NCBI GenBank assembly: GCA_022600255.1
Contig: JAHZKU010000240.1
Span: 1 to 11,031, forward strand
Direction of reading: 5' to 3'
From: Actinomycetes bacterium
GTDB taxonomy: Bacteria; Actinomycetota; Actinomycetes; S36-B12; GCA-2699445
DNA length: 11,031 nucleotides
Shown here in pieces: positions 4,113-11,031 of this stretch. The stretch's first letter is position 1, and every line of letters starts with the position of its first letter. The notes beneath the pieces are model-generated. The model was not told where the DNA came from. It ran no database searches and was given only the letters and a program-made list of their open reading frames with translations. Both the position numbers and the translations under genes were made by a program.

Positions 4113-6923
4113 ATGGTTGGTAACGCTCATCCAGGCTTCGTCTTCGGTTTGGATGCCGACGGGGAGTTTGTGTGGCTTGCCCCGGAAGTTGTGGACGTTC
4201 TGGGGTGGCTGCCGCAGGATTTGGTTGGCACAGCGATCACCGACTTGGTTCATGTGGACGATCGAACTGACAGTCTTGGGCAGTTGTCGCGCATGGCAGA
4301 CAAGGACGGCCTTGCGGGTGTTGATGACGCGGTTGTGATCCGGTTCCGCGACAGTGATGGAGCCTACCGTTGGTTGAGTTGGGGGGAAGCTCGCAGGTCT
4401 GACTCGGTTGGGCGTGCGAATGCGAGAGTGGCCAGCCTGCGCGATGTTGACGCGTTGACGCGGCTCCACAATGAGGTCCAGTCCGAACGGAATCGACTGC
4501 GCGCCACTTTGGATGCGCTGACCGATCCGCAGGTCATGTTCGAGTCCGTTCGGGATGAGTCGGGGGCCGTGGTGGGTTTCCGGTGTGTTGAGGCCAACGA
4601 GGCTGCGGTCGCGTCCACCGGGGGTAGCTACCCGGGGTTGGTTGGTGCTCAGGTCACGGAGATGTTTCCCCAAGATGTCGCGTCGGATCTGCTGGAGACG
4701 TTTCGGGGCGTCGTGGACACCGGCGACGCGCTCGTGGAAGAGGACCAGCACTACGCCGTCGGTGGGCAGGACCGTTTCTGGGATTCGTGTGCTGCCCGTG
4801 TTGGCGATGGTGTCTCGCTGGTGTGGCGAGATGTCACGAAGCGTCACGTTGCAGCGGAGGCTTTGGTAAGGGCCCGGGAGCAGTATCGGATGGTGGCCGA
4901 GAATGCGGCCGATGTGGTGCTCCTGATCAGTCCGCAGTGGACAGTGACGTGGGTGTCGCCTGCGATCCGGCAGGTGTTGGGCTTCGAACCGACCAGTCTG
5001 CTGGGTACGAACACTGGCGACTGGGTTCACCCGGATGACATGTCGGTCGTTGCTTCGATTCGTGAGGCGCAGGTCGACGAGCAGGTCGGAGCTCCCTTCC
5101 AGATTCGGGTGCGCGACGCCTCTGGTGAGTATCGGTGGATGTCTGGCATTTCGCGAGCCACGTCGGACGTTGACGGCAACGTCAACGGTCGGATCACCAC
5201 TTTGCGCGATGTGAATGAGCAGGTGCTGGCTCAGGAACGCTTGGAGCGCAGTGAAGCCCACTTCCGGTTGTTAGCGGAGAACGCTTCCGACGTGGTGGCT
5301 CAAGTGGGCCAGGACCAGTCGATCGTTTGGGTCTCACCATCGGTGGAACCGGTGCTGGGGTGGCGTCCAGATGAGGTGATCGGCCAGGACATCGTGGGAC
5401 TGACGCATCCGGACGACCGGCCAGCTGGGCGGCAGTGGCGAGAACAGAGTCGCGATGAATCAGAATCTCCCCATGTGGAGTTGCGGGTGTTGACCGGGAC
5501 TGGTGGCTATCGGTGGATGTCGCTGACCGCCCGGCAGGCCCCGGCACCAGATGGTGCGCCGGTGGGACGGGTGATAAGCCTTCGGGACGTTCAGGAGCAG
5601 ATGCAAAGTCGCAGGGCGCTGGCCAACAGTCAGCGGCGATACAAGATGCTGGCCGAGAATGCCTCGGATGTGGTGTGTGAAGTGGATGCCGACGCCATGA
5701 TCACGTGGATGACACCGTCGGTTCAGCTGGTGCTGGGGTGGACGAAGGAGGACTTGATCGGCGAACCTGTCGCGAGCCTGGTCGACCCTCAGGACCTGAA
5801 CGCCGCCGGGGAGGGGACTCGGCAGGCACTGGTCGCGGCTTCCCTTGCCCCACAAGAGCTTCGGTTCCGCACCGCCGAAGAACAATTGCGTTGGATGTCG
5901 CTTCGGGCCCAGATCGTTTGCGGCGAGACCGGCGAGTTTGAAGGCGCGATTCTGGCGCTGCGAGACGTTCACGAGCAGGTGCTCGCGCGGCAGCAGCTGA
6001 CCCGCAGCGAGGAAATGTTCCGACTCGCCATGCAGAATTCAGCCCATGGTATGGCAGTGGTGGACCTGGACGGGAAGATCTTGCGCGCCAATGAAACGCT
6101 GTGCGCGATGCTGGGTCGGGACTTGATCTGGTTGCGCGAGCACCCCGAACAGGACGTGCTACATCCGGAAGACCGCGCAAGGTGTCAGGCGGCTCGGGAC
6201 AACCTGCTCGGCATATCGAAGGAGTCCGAGGTCCATGAGGGCCGTGTGGTGACCGCGGCTGGTGAGACGGTGTGGGTGCAGCATTCCTTGTCATTGGTCC
6301 GGGATGAGGGCGGAGCACCTGCTTTCTACGTGTCGCAGTACCAAGACATCACCGCCTCGCGCGCGAGGGTGGGCGAGCTACAGTACCGGGCCGAACATGA
6401 CCCTCTGACGGGTCTTCTCAACCGCACGCAGTTGCACGAAACCCTGGTCGATGCGCTCGCTCGTGAGCCGCGCGCCGGCGGGTCTCCTGGGGTGCTGTTC
6501 GGCGACCTGGACGGGTTCAAAGACATCAATGACACCCATGGGCATGCCGGTGGTGATCGGGTGTTGCGGGTGATTGCCAAACGGATCGGGACGGTACTGC
6601 GAGCGGCAGATGAGGTGGCCCAGATCGGTGGCAACGGGTTGGCTCGACTCGGCGGAGATGAGTTTGTCGTGGTACTTCCAAAGGTCGCTGATGTGCCCAC
6701 CGCCGTCGCAGTCGCCGAACGTATCCGACGCTCAGTCGCGCAACCGATCAGCCTCGACGAGGAAGAGGTGGCCCTCACGATGAGCATCGGGGTCGCTTTG
6801 GCCACCGGCGATCCGACCGGCGATGAGCTGCTCCACAACGCAGACCTGGCGCTCTACCAGGCCAAGGACAACGGACGCAACCAAGTCGCGGTCTTCGAAG
6901 CAAACGGCAGCTCCAGCCAATGA
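4113..6923 (+). CDS. Six-PAS GGDEF diguanylate cyclase
   Basis: About 936 residues, without a signal peptide or membrane segment, so a cytosolic sensor. Six PAS domains lie at about 6-116, 118-245, 256-380, 380-505, 507-632 and 632-755. PAS3 to PAS6 start at a regular 125-residue step, and PAS3-5 share openings of the A-E-N-A-x-D-V-V type. They are followed by the GGDEF domain (about 763-930): DPLTGLLNR at 763, F-G-D-L-D-G-F-K-D-I-N-D-x-x-G-H, an intact GGDEF at 847-851, then M-S-I-G-V-A and A-D-L-A-L-Y-Q-A-K. The enzyme should make c-di-GMP from two GTP. An 8-residue insertion displaces the RxxD inhibitory site (see the repeat at 6612). Start choice: 4113 places M just before PAS1, but its Shine-Dalgarno is weak. 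An ATG at 4032 with GAGG six bases upstream would add 27 residues. The open frame to 3876 adds a Cys-rich stretch unlike a protein, which I reject. The CheB-CheR gene follows after 57 bp. Confidence 0.9.
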   Translation: MVGNAHPGFVFGLDADGEFVWLAPEVVDVLGWLPQDLVGTAITDLVHVDDRTDSLGQLSRMADKDGLAGVDDAVVIRFRDSDGAYRWLSWGEARRSDSVGRANARVASLRDVDALTRLHNEVQSERNRLRATLDALTDPQVMFESVRDESGAVVGFRCVEANEAAVASTGGSYPGLVGAQVTEMFPQDVASDLLETFRGVVDTGDALVEEDQHYAVGGQDRFWDSCAARVGDGVSLVWRDVTKRHVAAEALVRAREQYRMVAENAADVVLLISPQWTVTWVSPAIRQVLGFEPTSLLGTNTGDWVHPDDMSVVASIREAQVDEQVGAPFQIRVRDASGEYRWMSGISRATSDVDGNVNGRITTLRDVNEQVLAQERLERSEAHFRLLAENASDVVAQVGQDQSIVWVSPSVEPVLGWRPDEVIGQDIVGLTHPDDRPAGRQWREQSRDESESPHVELRVLTGTGGYRWMSLTARQAPAPDGAPVGRVISLRDVQEQMQSRRALANSQRRYKMLAENASDVVCEVDADAMITWMTPSVQLVLGWTKEDLIGEPVASLVDPQDLNAAGEGTRQALVAASLAPQELRFRTAEEQLRWMSLRAQIVCGETGEFEGAILALRDVHEQVLARQQLTRSEEMFRLAMQNSAHGMAVVDLDGKILRANETLCAMLGRDLIWLREHPEQDVLHPEDRARCQAARDNLLGISKESEVHEGRVVTAAGETVWVQHSLSLVRDEGGAPAFYVSQYQDITASRARVGELQYRAEHDPLTGLLNRTQLHETLVDALAREPRAGGSPGVLFGDLDGFKDINDTHGHAGGDRVLRVIAKRIGTVLRAADEVAQIGGNGLARLGGDEFVVVLPKVADVPTAVAVAERIRRSVAQPISLDEEEVALTMSIGVALATGDPTGDELLHNADLALYQAKDNGRNQVAVFEANGSSSQ
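6612..6659 (+). repeat. Near-tandem 24-bp duplication in front of the GGDEF motif
   Basis: Codons for EVAQIGGN (6612-6635) are followed directly by codons for GLARLGGD (6636-6659), the second running into the catalytic GGDEF. The two octapeptides share A, G and G, with conservative V/L, Q/R, I/L and N/D changes; the DNA matches at 14 of 24 positions. RAAD just upstream, which looks like the RxxD inhibitory site, is thus 13 residues from GGDEF instead of the usual 5. Insertions in this loop occur in other GGDEF proteins, so duplication is only one explanation. Confidence 0.5.
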
Positions 6924-6980
6924 AAAGCGTGAACGGTCGCGGTGAGCTCGCGAACAGATCACAGATAGACAGGATCACCA

Positions 6981-9548
6981 ATGGCCACTGAATCCAACAA
7001 GCCCCAACGGACCCAGACCAGCAAGACCGGTGCGCCGGTTGGGCCAGAACCGGCAATCCGGGTAGTAGCGGTTGGCAGCTCAGCGGGAGGCTTGGACGCC
7101 CTCTCGGAGCTGCTGGCTGGGCTCCCCACCGACCTGGCAGTCGCCTACGTGGTCGCCCAGCACATGTCGCCAGACCATGACAGTCACCTGGTGGAACTGC
7201 TGTCCCAGGCAACCGACCTGCGTGTGCTGTCTGCCAAAGATGGGGCGTCCTTGGTTTCGGGTGTGGTGCTGGTGGCACCGCCTCATTCAGACGTCGTTGT
7301 GGGCAAGGAATCGGTGAGTGTGTCGGCCCCCGGGTCCAGCGCTGGGCCCAAGCCGAGCATTGACGTCCTGATGCGGTCGGTCGCTGAGTCCTGGGGCGAG
7401 CAGGGCATCGGCATCGTGTTGTCGGGCACCGGCAGCGATGGGTCCGCGGGCCTGCGACGCATTCGGGACGCCGGCGGGCTGTCAATCGCGCAGCTTCCTG
7501 AGTCCGCACAGTTCGACGCCATGCCCAAAGCCGCGATCGCAGCCGGGGCCGTGGACCTGATCCTGGCGCCAGCTGCGATGGGCCCGGCACTGTCACGAAC
7601 ACCGACCGCGCTCTTTCCAGGGACAGCGCCTTCGGAGCGAGTAGCGCCCACCCCCGGAGGGACTGACGTGGTCGCCGACGTGGTGGCTGCGCTGCGGTTC
7701 TCCTCGGGTTTGGACTTCGCCGACTACAAGCGCGGGACTTTGGAGCGCCAGATCGCGCGACGACAGGCCCTGATCGATTGCACCGATCCGAGCGCCTACT
7801 GCGCCATGATCACCCAGGGCAGTCAGGAGGCTGATGCGCTCGCCCGCGCCCTGTTGGTGACGGTCACTTCCTTCTTCCGCGATCGTCAGGCCTGGCAAGC
7901 CCTGCATGACGTTCTGACAGATGCGTGGCAGGTTCGAGACTCCGACCGCCCGATCCGGGTGTGGGTCCCGGGGTGCGCCACCGGGGAGGAGGCCTACACC
8001 GCAGCCATGGTCGTTGCTGACGTATTGGGGGCCGGAGCGAACATCGCCGAACGCGTCAAGGTCTTTGCCACCGACCTGTCCGATGCCGCTTTGGACATTG
8101 CGCGCCGCGGACACTACTCCGACGATGCGACCGCCGCGATTCCGGACGCGTACCGGGAACGTTGGATGCGCCGATCCGGTATGGATTGGCGGGTCCTTCC
8201 CGAACTGCGTGATGCAGTGGTCTTCGCCCGCCACAACGTTGCCCAAGACCCCCCTTTCCCCCGAATTGACCTCGTCTCCCTGCGTAACACGCTGATCTAC
8301 TTCAACGCACCTCTGCAAACCCGAGCCCTGAGCTTCTGCCACTTCGCGTTGGTTCCCGGCGGCTTTCTGATCCTGGGGCAATCAGAGCGACCCACCGGAA
8401 CAGGCAGCGCCTTCAGCGCAGTGGACGAACAGTTCCGGATCTACCAACGCTCGACCGTCGATCAACCCGCTCCGCTGCCTGTCCCCGCACCAGAGCCAGA
8501 ACCCGCCAAGCTTCCCCGAACAGCCGCCCTCTCACCACCCACCGATCAGCGACTGGTGCTACGGGACCAGTTGGTCAACCGGTTCAGCCCACCGGCACTG
8601 GTGTTGGACGGCAACGACGACGTGATCGAAGTCATCGGCGACGTGTCCCCTTGGTGCTGGGTCGCTCCCGGGCAGCCGAGCACCAACGTGATCGCCCTGG
8701 TCCGAGAAGAACTGCGCGTACCTGTCCGCAGCCTCCTGATCCAAGCCCGCTACCGCAGCCCCGAGCAGGAGCCACGCTCGGAGCTCACGCCCGAGGCAGA
8801 CACCCGCATCGAGGCAAGCCAACTGGGACCAGCCGAAGCCGAGTGGGTCCTCCTGACCTTCAACCCAATCGACCCCACACCAAAGACCGAGAGCGCCTCG
8901 GAACCAACTGCGCGCGGTGACGGCCAGGATGACGCTGAACTGGCGCTCGTTCGCGCGGAGCTGGAGCAAACCCGAGCCGCACTACAAGCCACAACTGAAG
9001 ACCTGTCAGCCTCCAACGAAGAACTGCGGGCCATGAACGAGGAGTTGCAGGCCTCCGCAGAGGAACTGCAGGCCTCCGGCGAGGAAGTCCAGGCTACGAA
9101 CGAAGAACTACAAGCCACAAATGAGGAACTGACCGTACTGAACACCGAACTTCGCGAGCGAAGCGCCGAACTGGCAGCAGTCAACGACCGTATGGAGAAC
9201 ATTCAAGGATCATTGGCCAGCGGCATGATCGTTGTGGACACCGACCTGCGCGTCAGATCCTTCACCCCCCTGGCCGTGCGCCTATTCGTTCTCATCGACG
9301 CTGACTTGGGCCGGCCGATCACCGAGATTCAGACCACGACACAAGTCCCCGACCTAACCGAACGCCTACACTCAACCATCGAAAACGGCACCCGCTCGAT
9401 GCTGGAACTGCCCGGACAATCGGCCGACTACCTCGTCGCATTCCAACCACACCTGCAAGACACCAGAATCGTGGGAGCCATCGTCGTCATCACAGACATC
9501 ACAGACCTGGTGGCCGCCCGCAACACCCCTACCGACAACGAAGAGTGA
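6981..9548 (+). CDS. CheB-CheR fusion protein with coiled coil and PAS domains
   Basis: An 855-residue fusion. The CheB methylesterase domain (about 27-205) has its catalytic triad: Ser34 in G-S-S-A-G-G, His61 in V-V-A-Q-H-M and Asp153 in S-G-T-G-S-D-G. There is no receiver domain in front of it. The CheR methyltransferase follows (about 228-490): T-S-F-F-R-D at 296-301, the SAM-binding G-C-A-T-G-E-E at 331-337, A-T-D-L-S-D-A-A-L and R-N-T-L-I-Y-F. Then come a proline-rich linker (about 494-522), a degenerate PAS-like region (about 530-630), a heptad coiled coil (about 652-738) and a C-terminal PAS (about 741-847). No histidine kinase domain follows. CheR methylates and CheB demethylates glutamates, classically on chemoreceptors, but none is encoded here. 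The ATG at 6981 has AGGA six bases upstream. It lies 57 bp after the cyclase gene, probably in the same transcript. The protein is probably cytosolic. Confidence 0.9.
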   Translation: MATESNKPQRTQTSKTGAPVGPEPAIRVVAVGSSAGGLDALSELLAGLPTDLAVAYVVAQHMSPDHDSHLVELLSQATDLRVLSAKDGASLVSGVVLVAPPHSDVVVGKESVSVSAPGSSAGPKPSIDVLMRSVAESWGEQGIGIVLSGTGSDGSAGLRRIRDAGGLSIAQLPESAQFDAMPKAAIAAGAVDLILAPAAMGPALSRTPTALFPGTAPSERVAPTPGGTDVVADVVAALRFSSGLDFADYKRGTLERQIARRQALIDCTDPSAYCAMITQGSQEADALARALLVTVTSFFRDRQAWQALHDVLTDAWQVRDSDRPIRVWVPGCATGEEAYTAAMVVADVLGAGANIAERVKVFATDLSDAALDIARRGHYSDDATAAIPDAYRERWMRRSGMDWRVLPELRDAVVFARHNVAQDPPFPRIDLVSLRNTLIYFNAPLQTRALSFCHFALVPGGFLILGQSERPTGTGSAFSAVDEQFRIYQRSTVDQPAPLPVPAPEPEPAKLPRTAALSPPTDQRLVLRDQLVNRFSPPALVLDGNDDVIEVIGDVSPWCWVAPGQPSTNVIALVREELRVPVRSLLIQARYRSPEQEPRSELTPEADTRIEASQLGPAEAEWVLLTFNPIDPTPKTESASEPTARGDGQDDAELALVRAELEQTRAALQATTEDLSASNEELRAMNEELQASAEELQASGEEVQATNEELQATNEELTVLNTELRERSAELAAVNDRMENIQGSLASGMIVVDTDLRVRSFTPLAVRLFVLIDADLGRPITEIQTTTQVPDLTERLHSTIENGTRSMLELPGQSADYLVAFQPHLQDTRIVGAIVVITDITDLVAARNTPTDNEE
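9015..9161 (+). repeat. 21-bp (7-residue) repeats encoding a coiled coil
   Basis: Seven consecutive heptads, NEELRAM, NEELQAS, AEELQAS, GEEVQAT, NEELQAT, NEELTVL and NTELRER, are encoded from 9015. They form the core of the coiled coil that links the CheR part to the C-terminal PAS in the fusion protein. Similar N-E-E-L-Q heptads are known from other CheB-CheR-PAS hybrids, so the repeat reflects a family signalling helix. Codon changes between copies (AACGAAGAACTG, AACGAGGAGTTG, AATGAGGAACTG) show it is not a recent expansion. Confidence 0.85.
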
Positions 9549-9622
9549 TGGGAAACAGGCATCCGAAATTCTGACGGCCCCCACAATCCAAACTGGTTAG
9601 TTTTCGCCTCCTTGTTTCTGGG
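9549..9622. other. Convergent intergenic gap with a weak hairpin
   Basis: These 74 bp separate the convergent CheB-CheR and EAL genes, where a bidirectional terminator would be expected. The only candidate is AAACT-GGTT-AGTTT at 9590-9603, followed by a further T, a 5-bp AT-rich stem that is too weak to call with confidence. No Rho-independent terminator of usual strength is visible. Confidence 0.3.
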
Positions 9623-11031
9623 CTAGTCGGAATGGCTTGGGTTGGGCGGTTGCTGAGTGCCCTCTGGTCGCGCGTCCGGGACGGTGATTGGGCTGGGGCG
9701 ACCTAGGTAGTAGCCCTGAGCATGTGTAACCCCCAACTTCTTGACGAGTTCGAGGGTCTCCTTGTCTTCGATGCCTTCGGCGACGGTCCAAGCGCCGAAC
9801 GTGTCTGCGAGGGCGACCGTGGCGGAGATGACCTGCTGGTCGCGAGCATCGGTGAGAGCGTTCTTCACATACTCGATGTCGATCTTGAGCCACTTCGCGG
9901 GGAAGTTCTTCAGATAGGCGAACCCGGCATGGCCCGTCCCAAAATCGTCCAGGGCCACCGAACTGCCGAGATCGGCGACCGCCAAGGCGAACTGCCTAGC
10001 CTTGTCGAGATTCTCAATGGTTCCGGTCTCGGTGATTTCAAAGACCATGTCGGATGGTGCGAGCCCTGGGTCCTGCAAGAGGGCCTTCACCTGGTCCAGT
10101 ATTGCCGGGTCTGTGACGGAGGCCGCAGAGATGTTGACTGAAACCCGCGTCCCTGCCCTGGCCAGTGCCCCCGCTCTGTCGATGACCCAGCGATCAATCT
10201 GACCTATAAGACCTGACTCCTCCGCCTGTGGCAGGAAGTCACCAGGGGGAATCAGGCTTCCGTCGCGGTCACGAGAGCGAATCAACAGTTCACTGTGGGA
10301 AACTGCACCCGTGGCCAACTCGACGATGGGTTGGGCATGCAACTCCATCCTGTCCTCACGCAGCGCCCACATGACTTTGATGAGTACAGCTTTGGCCGCT
10401 AGCTCAGCCCGCAAACGTTCCTCTCGTTCCTTGCGCTCCGTGATGTCCAACACCTGCACGAGGATGTCCATCGACGATCCTTCAGGTGAGGGCTGCGAGA
10501 TGGGTTGCAGCTTCCAGTAGAGCCAGAGCTTTGGCTCCTGCGGGTGATTGCGGAGTTCCTCCCATCCGTATTCCTTCAGGCGCCCATCGAACAATGGCGC
10601 CAGAACCGAATCCACCTCCTGGTGCGCAAGGGCATCCTTCAGGAACTCACCAGTCTTCAACTCCTCGACCGGAAGCCTCAGGAGTTCGCTCATCCTCTCA
10701 TTCACGAAACTCGCCTGGCCTGTTTCAGCATCCAACACGCACAAGCCCCGCGACGAGCCGATCACCACACCAATCGCCACTTGGTCAGCTCTGTCTACAG
10801 CTGCGCTCAACCGGGTGAACTCGGTATCCACCCAACGCCGACCGACCCGGGCACCCATCACGGTGCTGATCACGAAGGCTAGTGCAGACAAGCCCAGGAC
10901 AGTCCAGGCTATGGACGCAAAGAGGTGGCCTTGGTCCTGCACTTCATTGGTTTGCTTTTCGACGGACTCAACGATTCGGTCCACCGCGGCATCGTGGATC
11001 GTCTTCTGCTCTCGATAAACCTCGCTGTTGA
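9623..11031 (-). CDS. Membrane-anchored PAS-EAL c-di-GMP phosphodiesterase (5' end outside window)
   Basis: The frame is open from the window edge (first whole codon at 11029) to the TAG at 9625-9623, so the N-terminus is missing. A GTG at 10984 could be mistaken for the start, but it has no ribosome binding site and the 15 codons before it are open. Residues below are counted from the first visible one. The C-terminal end of a charged, probably extracellular helical segment leads into a membrane helix at about 36-59 (L-F-A-S-I-A-W-T-V-L-G-L-S-A-L-A-F-V). A PAS domain follows at about 85-200, ending D-I-T-E-R-K. The EAL domain (about 215-440) has E247-L-L-x-R, N299, E331-I-T-E, D361-D-F-G-T-G, K382-I-D, V-A-E418-G-I-E and Q438-G-Y, so the residues needed for catalysis and metal binding appear intact. 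It should hydrolyse c-di-GMP to pGpG, opposing the convergent cyclase. A short proline-rich tail ends the protein. Confidence 0.9.
   Translation of the reverse strand, partial: NSEVYREQKTIHDAAVDRIVESVEKQTNEVQDQGHLFASIAWTVLGLSALAFVISTVMGARVGRRWVDTEFTRLSAAVDRADQVAIGVVIGSSRGLCVLDAETGQASFVNERMSELLRLPVEELKTGEFLKDALAHQEVDSVLAPLFDGRLKEYGWEELRNHPQEPKLWLYWKLQPISQPSPEGSSMDILVQVLDITERKEREERLRAELAAKAVLIKVMWALREDRMELHAQPIVELATGAVSHSELLIRSRDRDGSLIPPGDFLPQAEESGLIGQIDRWVIDRAGALARAGTRVSVNISAASVTDPAILDQVKALLQDPGLAPSDMVFEITETGTIENLDKARQFALAVADLGSSVALDDFGTGHAGFAYLKNFPAKWLKIDIEYVKNALTDARDQQVISATVALADTFGAWTVAEGIEDKETLELVKKLGVTHAQGYYLGRPSPITVPDARPEGTQQPPNPSHSD

Noticed and set aside
3939..5261. Long minus-strand open frame (about 440 codons) overlapping the cyclase gene
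   Set aside because: It mirrors the PAS-encoding strand, has no recognisable domain and no ribosome binding site. Long antisense frames are expected in GC-rich coding DNA.
6936..6955. TCGCG-N7-CGCGA inverted repeat between the cyclase and CheB-CheR genes
   Set aside because: The 5-bp stem lacks a T tract and the gap is only 57 bp, so a terminator or internal promoter cannot be supported.
10276..10292. ELL instead of EAL in the phosphodiesterase signature
   Set aside because: The glutamate and the following L-x-R are kept and the other catalytic positions are intact. Substitution of the middle residue is common in active enzymes.
10548..11018. Plus-strand frame of 156 codons at the right edge
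   Set aside because: It is antisense to the PAS and membrane part of the EAL gene, is serine- and arginine-rich and has no family resemblance.

Overview
The window (about 11 kb, high GC, roughly 60 % by eye) looks like chromosomal DNA of a high-GC Gram-positive, most likely an actinobacterium. Evidence for this is the GC-rich third codon positions, the families present (DUF5996, pirins, a Phd-like antitoxin with an actinobacterial-type RelE/ParE-like toxin) and a promoter placed for a leaderless mRNA. No rRNA, tRNA, CRISPR array or transposase is visible, and I cannot name the genus.

Region 1 (1-2296) is a putative redox/stress locus. On the minus strand three genes are packed head to tail: a pirin (1781 to 1059), a DUF5996 protein (1035 to 64) and the first codons of a third gene (67 to below 1) that looks like a second pirin. 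A MarR-family regulator (1844-2296) is divergent from them. The 62-bp gap holds a perfect 18-bp palindrome, TATTTCCG-AC-CGGAAATA, the obvious candidate operator for both directions.

Region 2 (2297-4112) is accessory in character. A type II toxin-antitoxin pair (Phd-like antitoxin 3444-2980, RelE/ParE-like toxin 2983-2630, minus strand, ATGA overlap) has a clear promoter, TTGACA-N17-AATACT. This promoter overlaps an inverted repeat and is placed to start the mRNA at or next to the antitoxin ATG. The module is flanked on both sides by gene-free DNA carrying TGTCGACA-type palindromes. On the right these belong to a degenerate tandem repeat with a 77-bp period.

Region 3 (4113-11031) is a cyclic-di-GMP / chemotaxis-like signalling cluster. 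A six-PAS GGDEF diguanylate cyclase is followed 57 bp downstream, probably in the same operon, by a CheB-CheR fusion with a coiled coil and PAS domains. A membrane-anchored PAS-EAL phosphodiesterase, running off the right edge of the window, converges on them. Cyclase and phosphodiesterase would set opposing c-di-GMP activities. The methylesterase/methyltransferase fusion between them has no chemoreceptor, CheA or CheW in the window, so its substrate is open.

The points most worth a second look are the repeat array around the toxin-antitoxin module, the 8-residue near-duplication that separates the I-site from the GGDEF motif in the cyclase, and the cyclase / CheB-CheR / phosphodiesterase arrangement.
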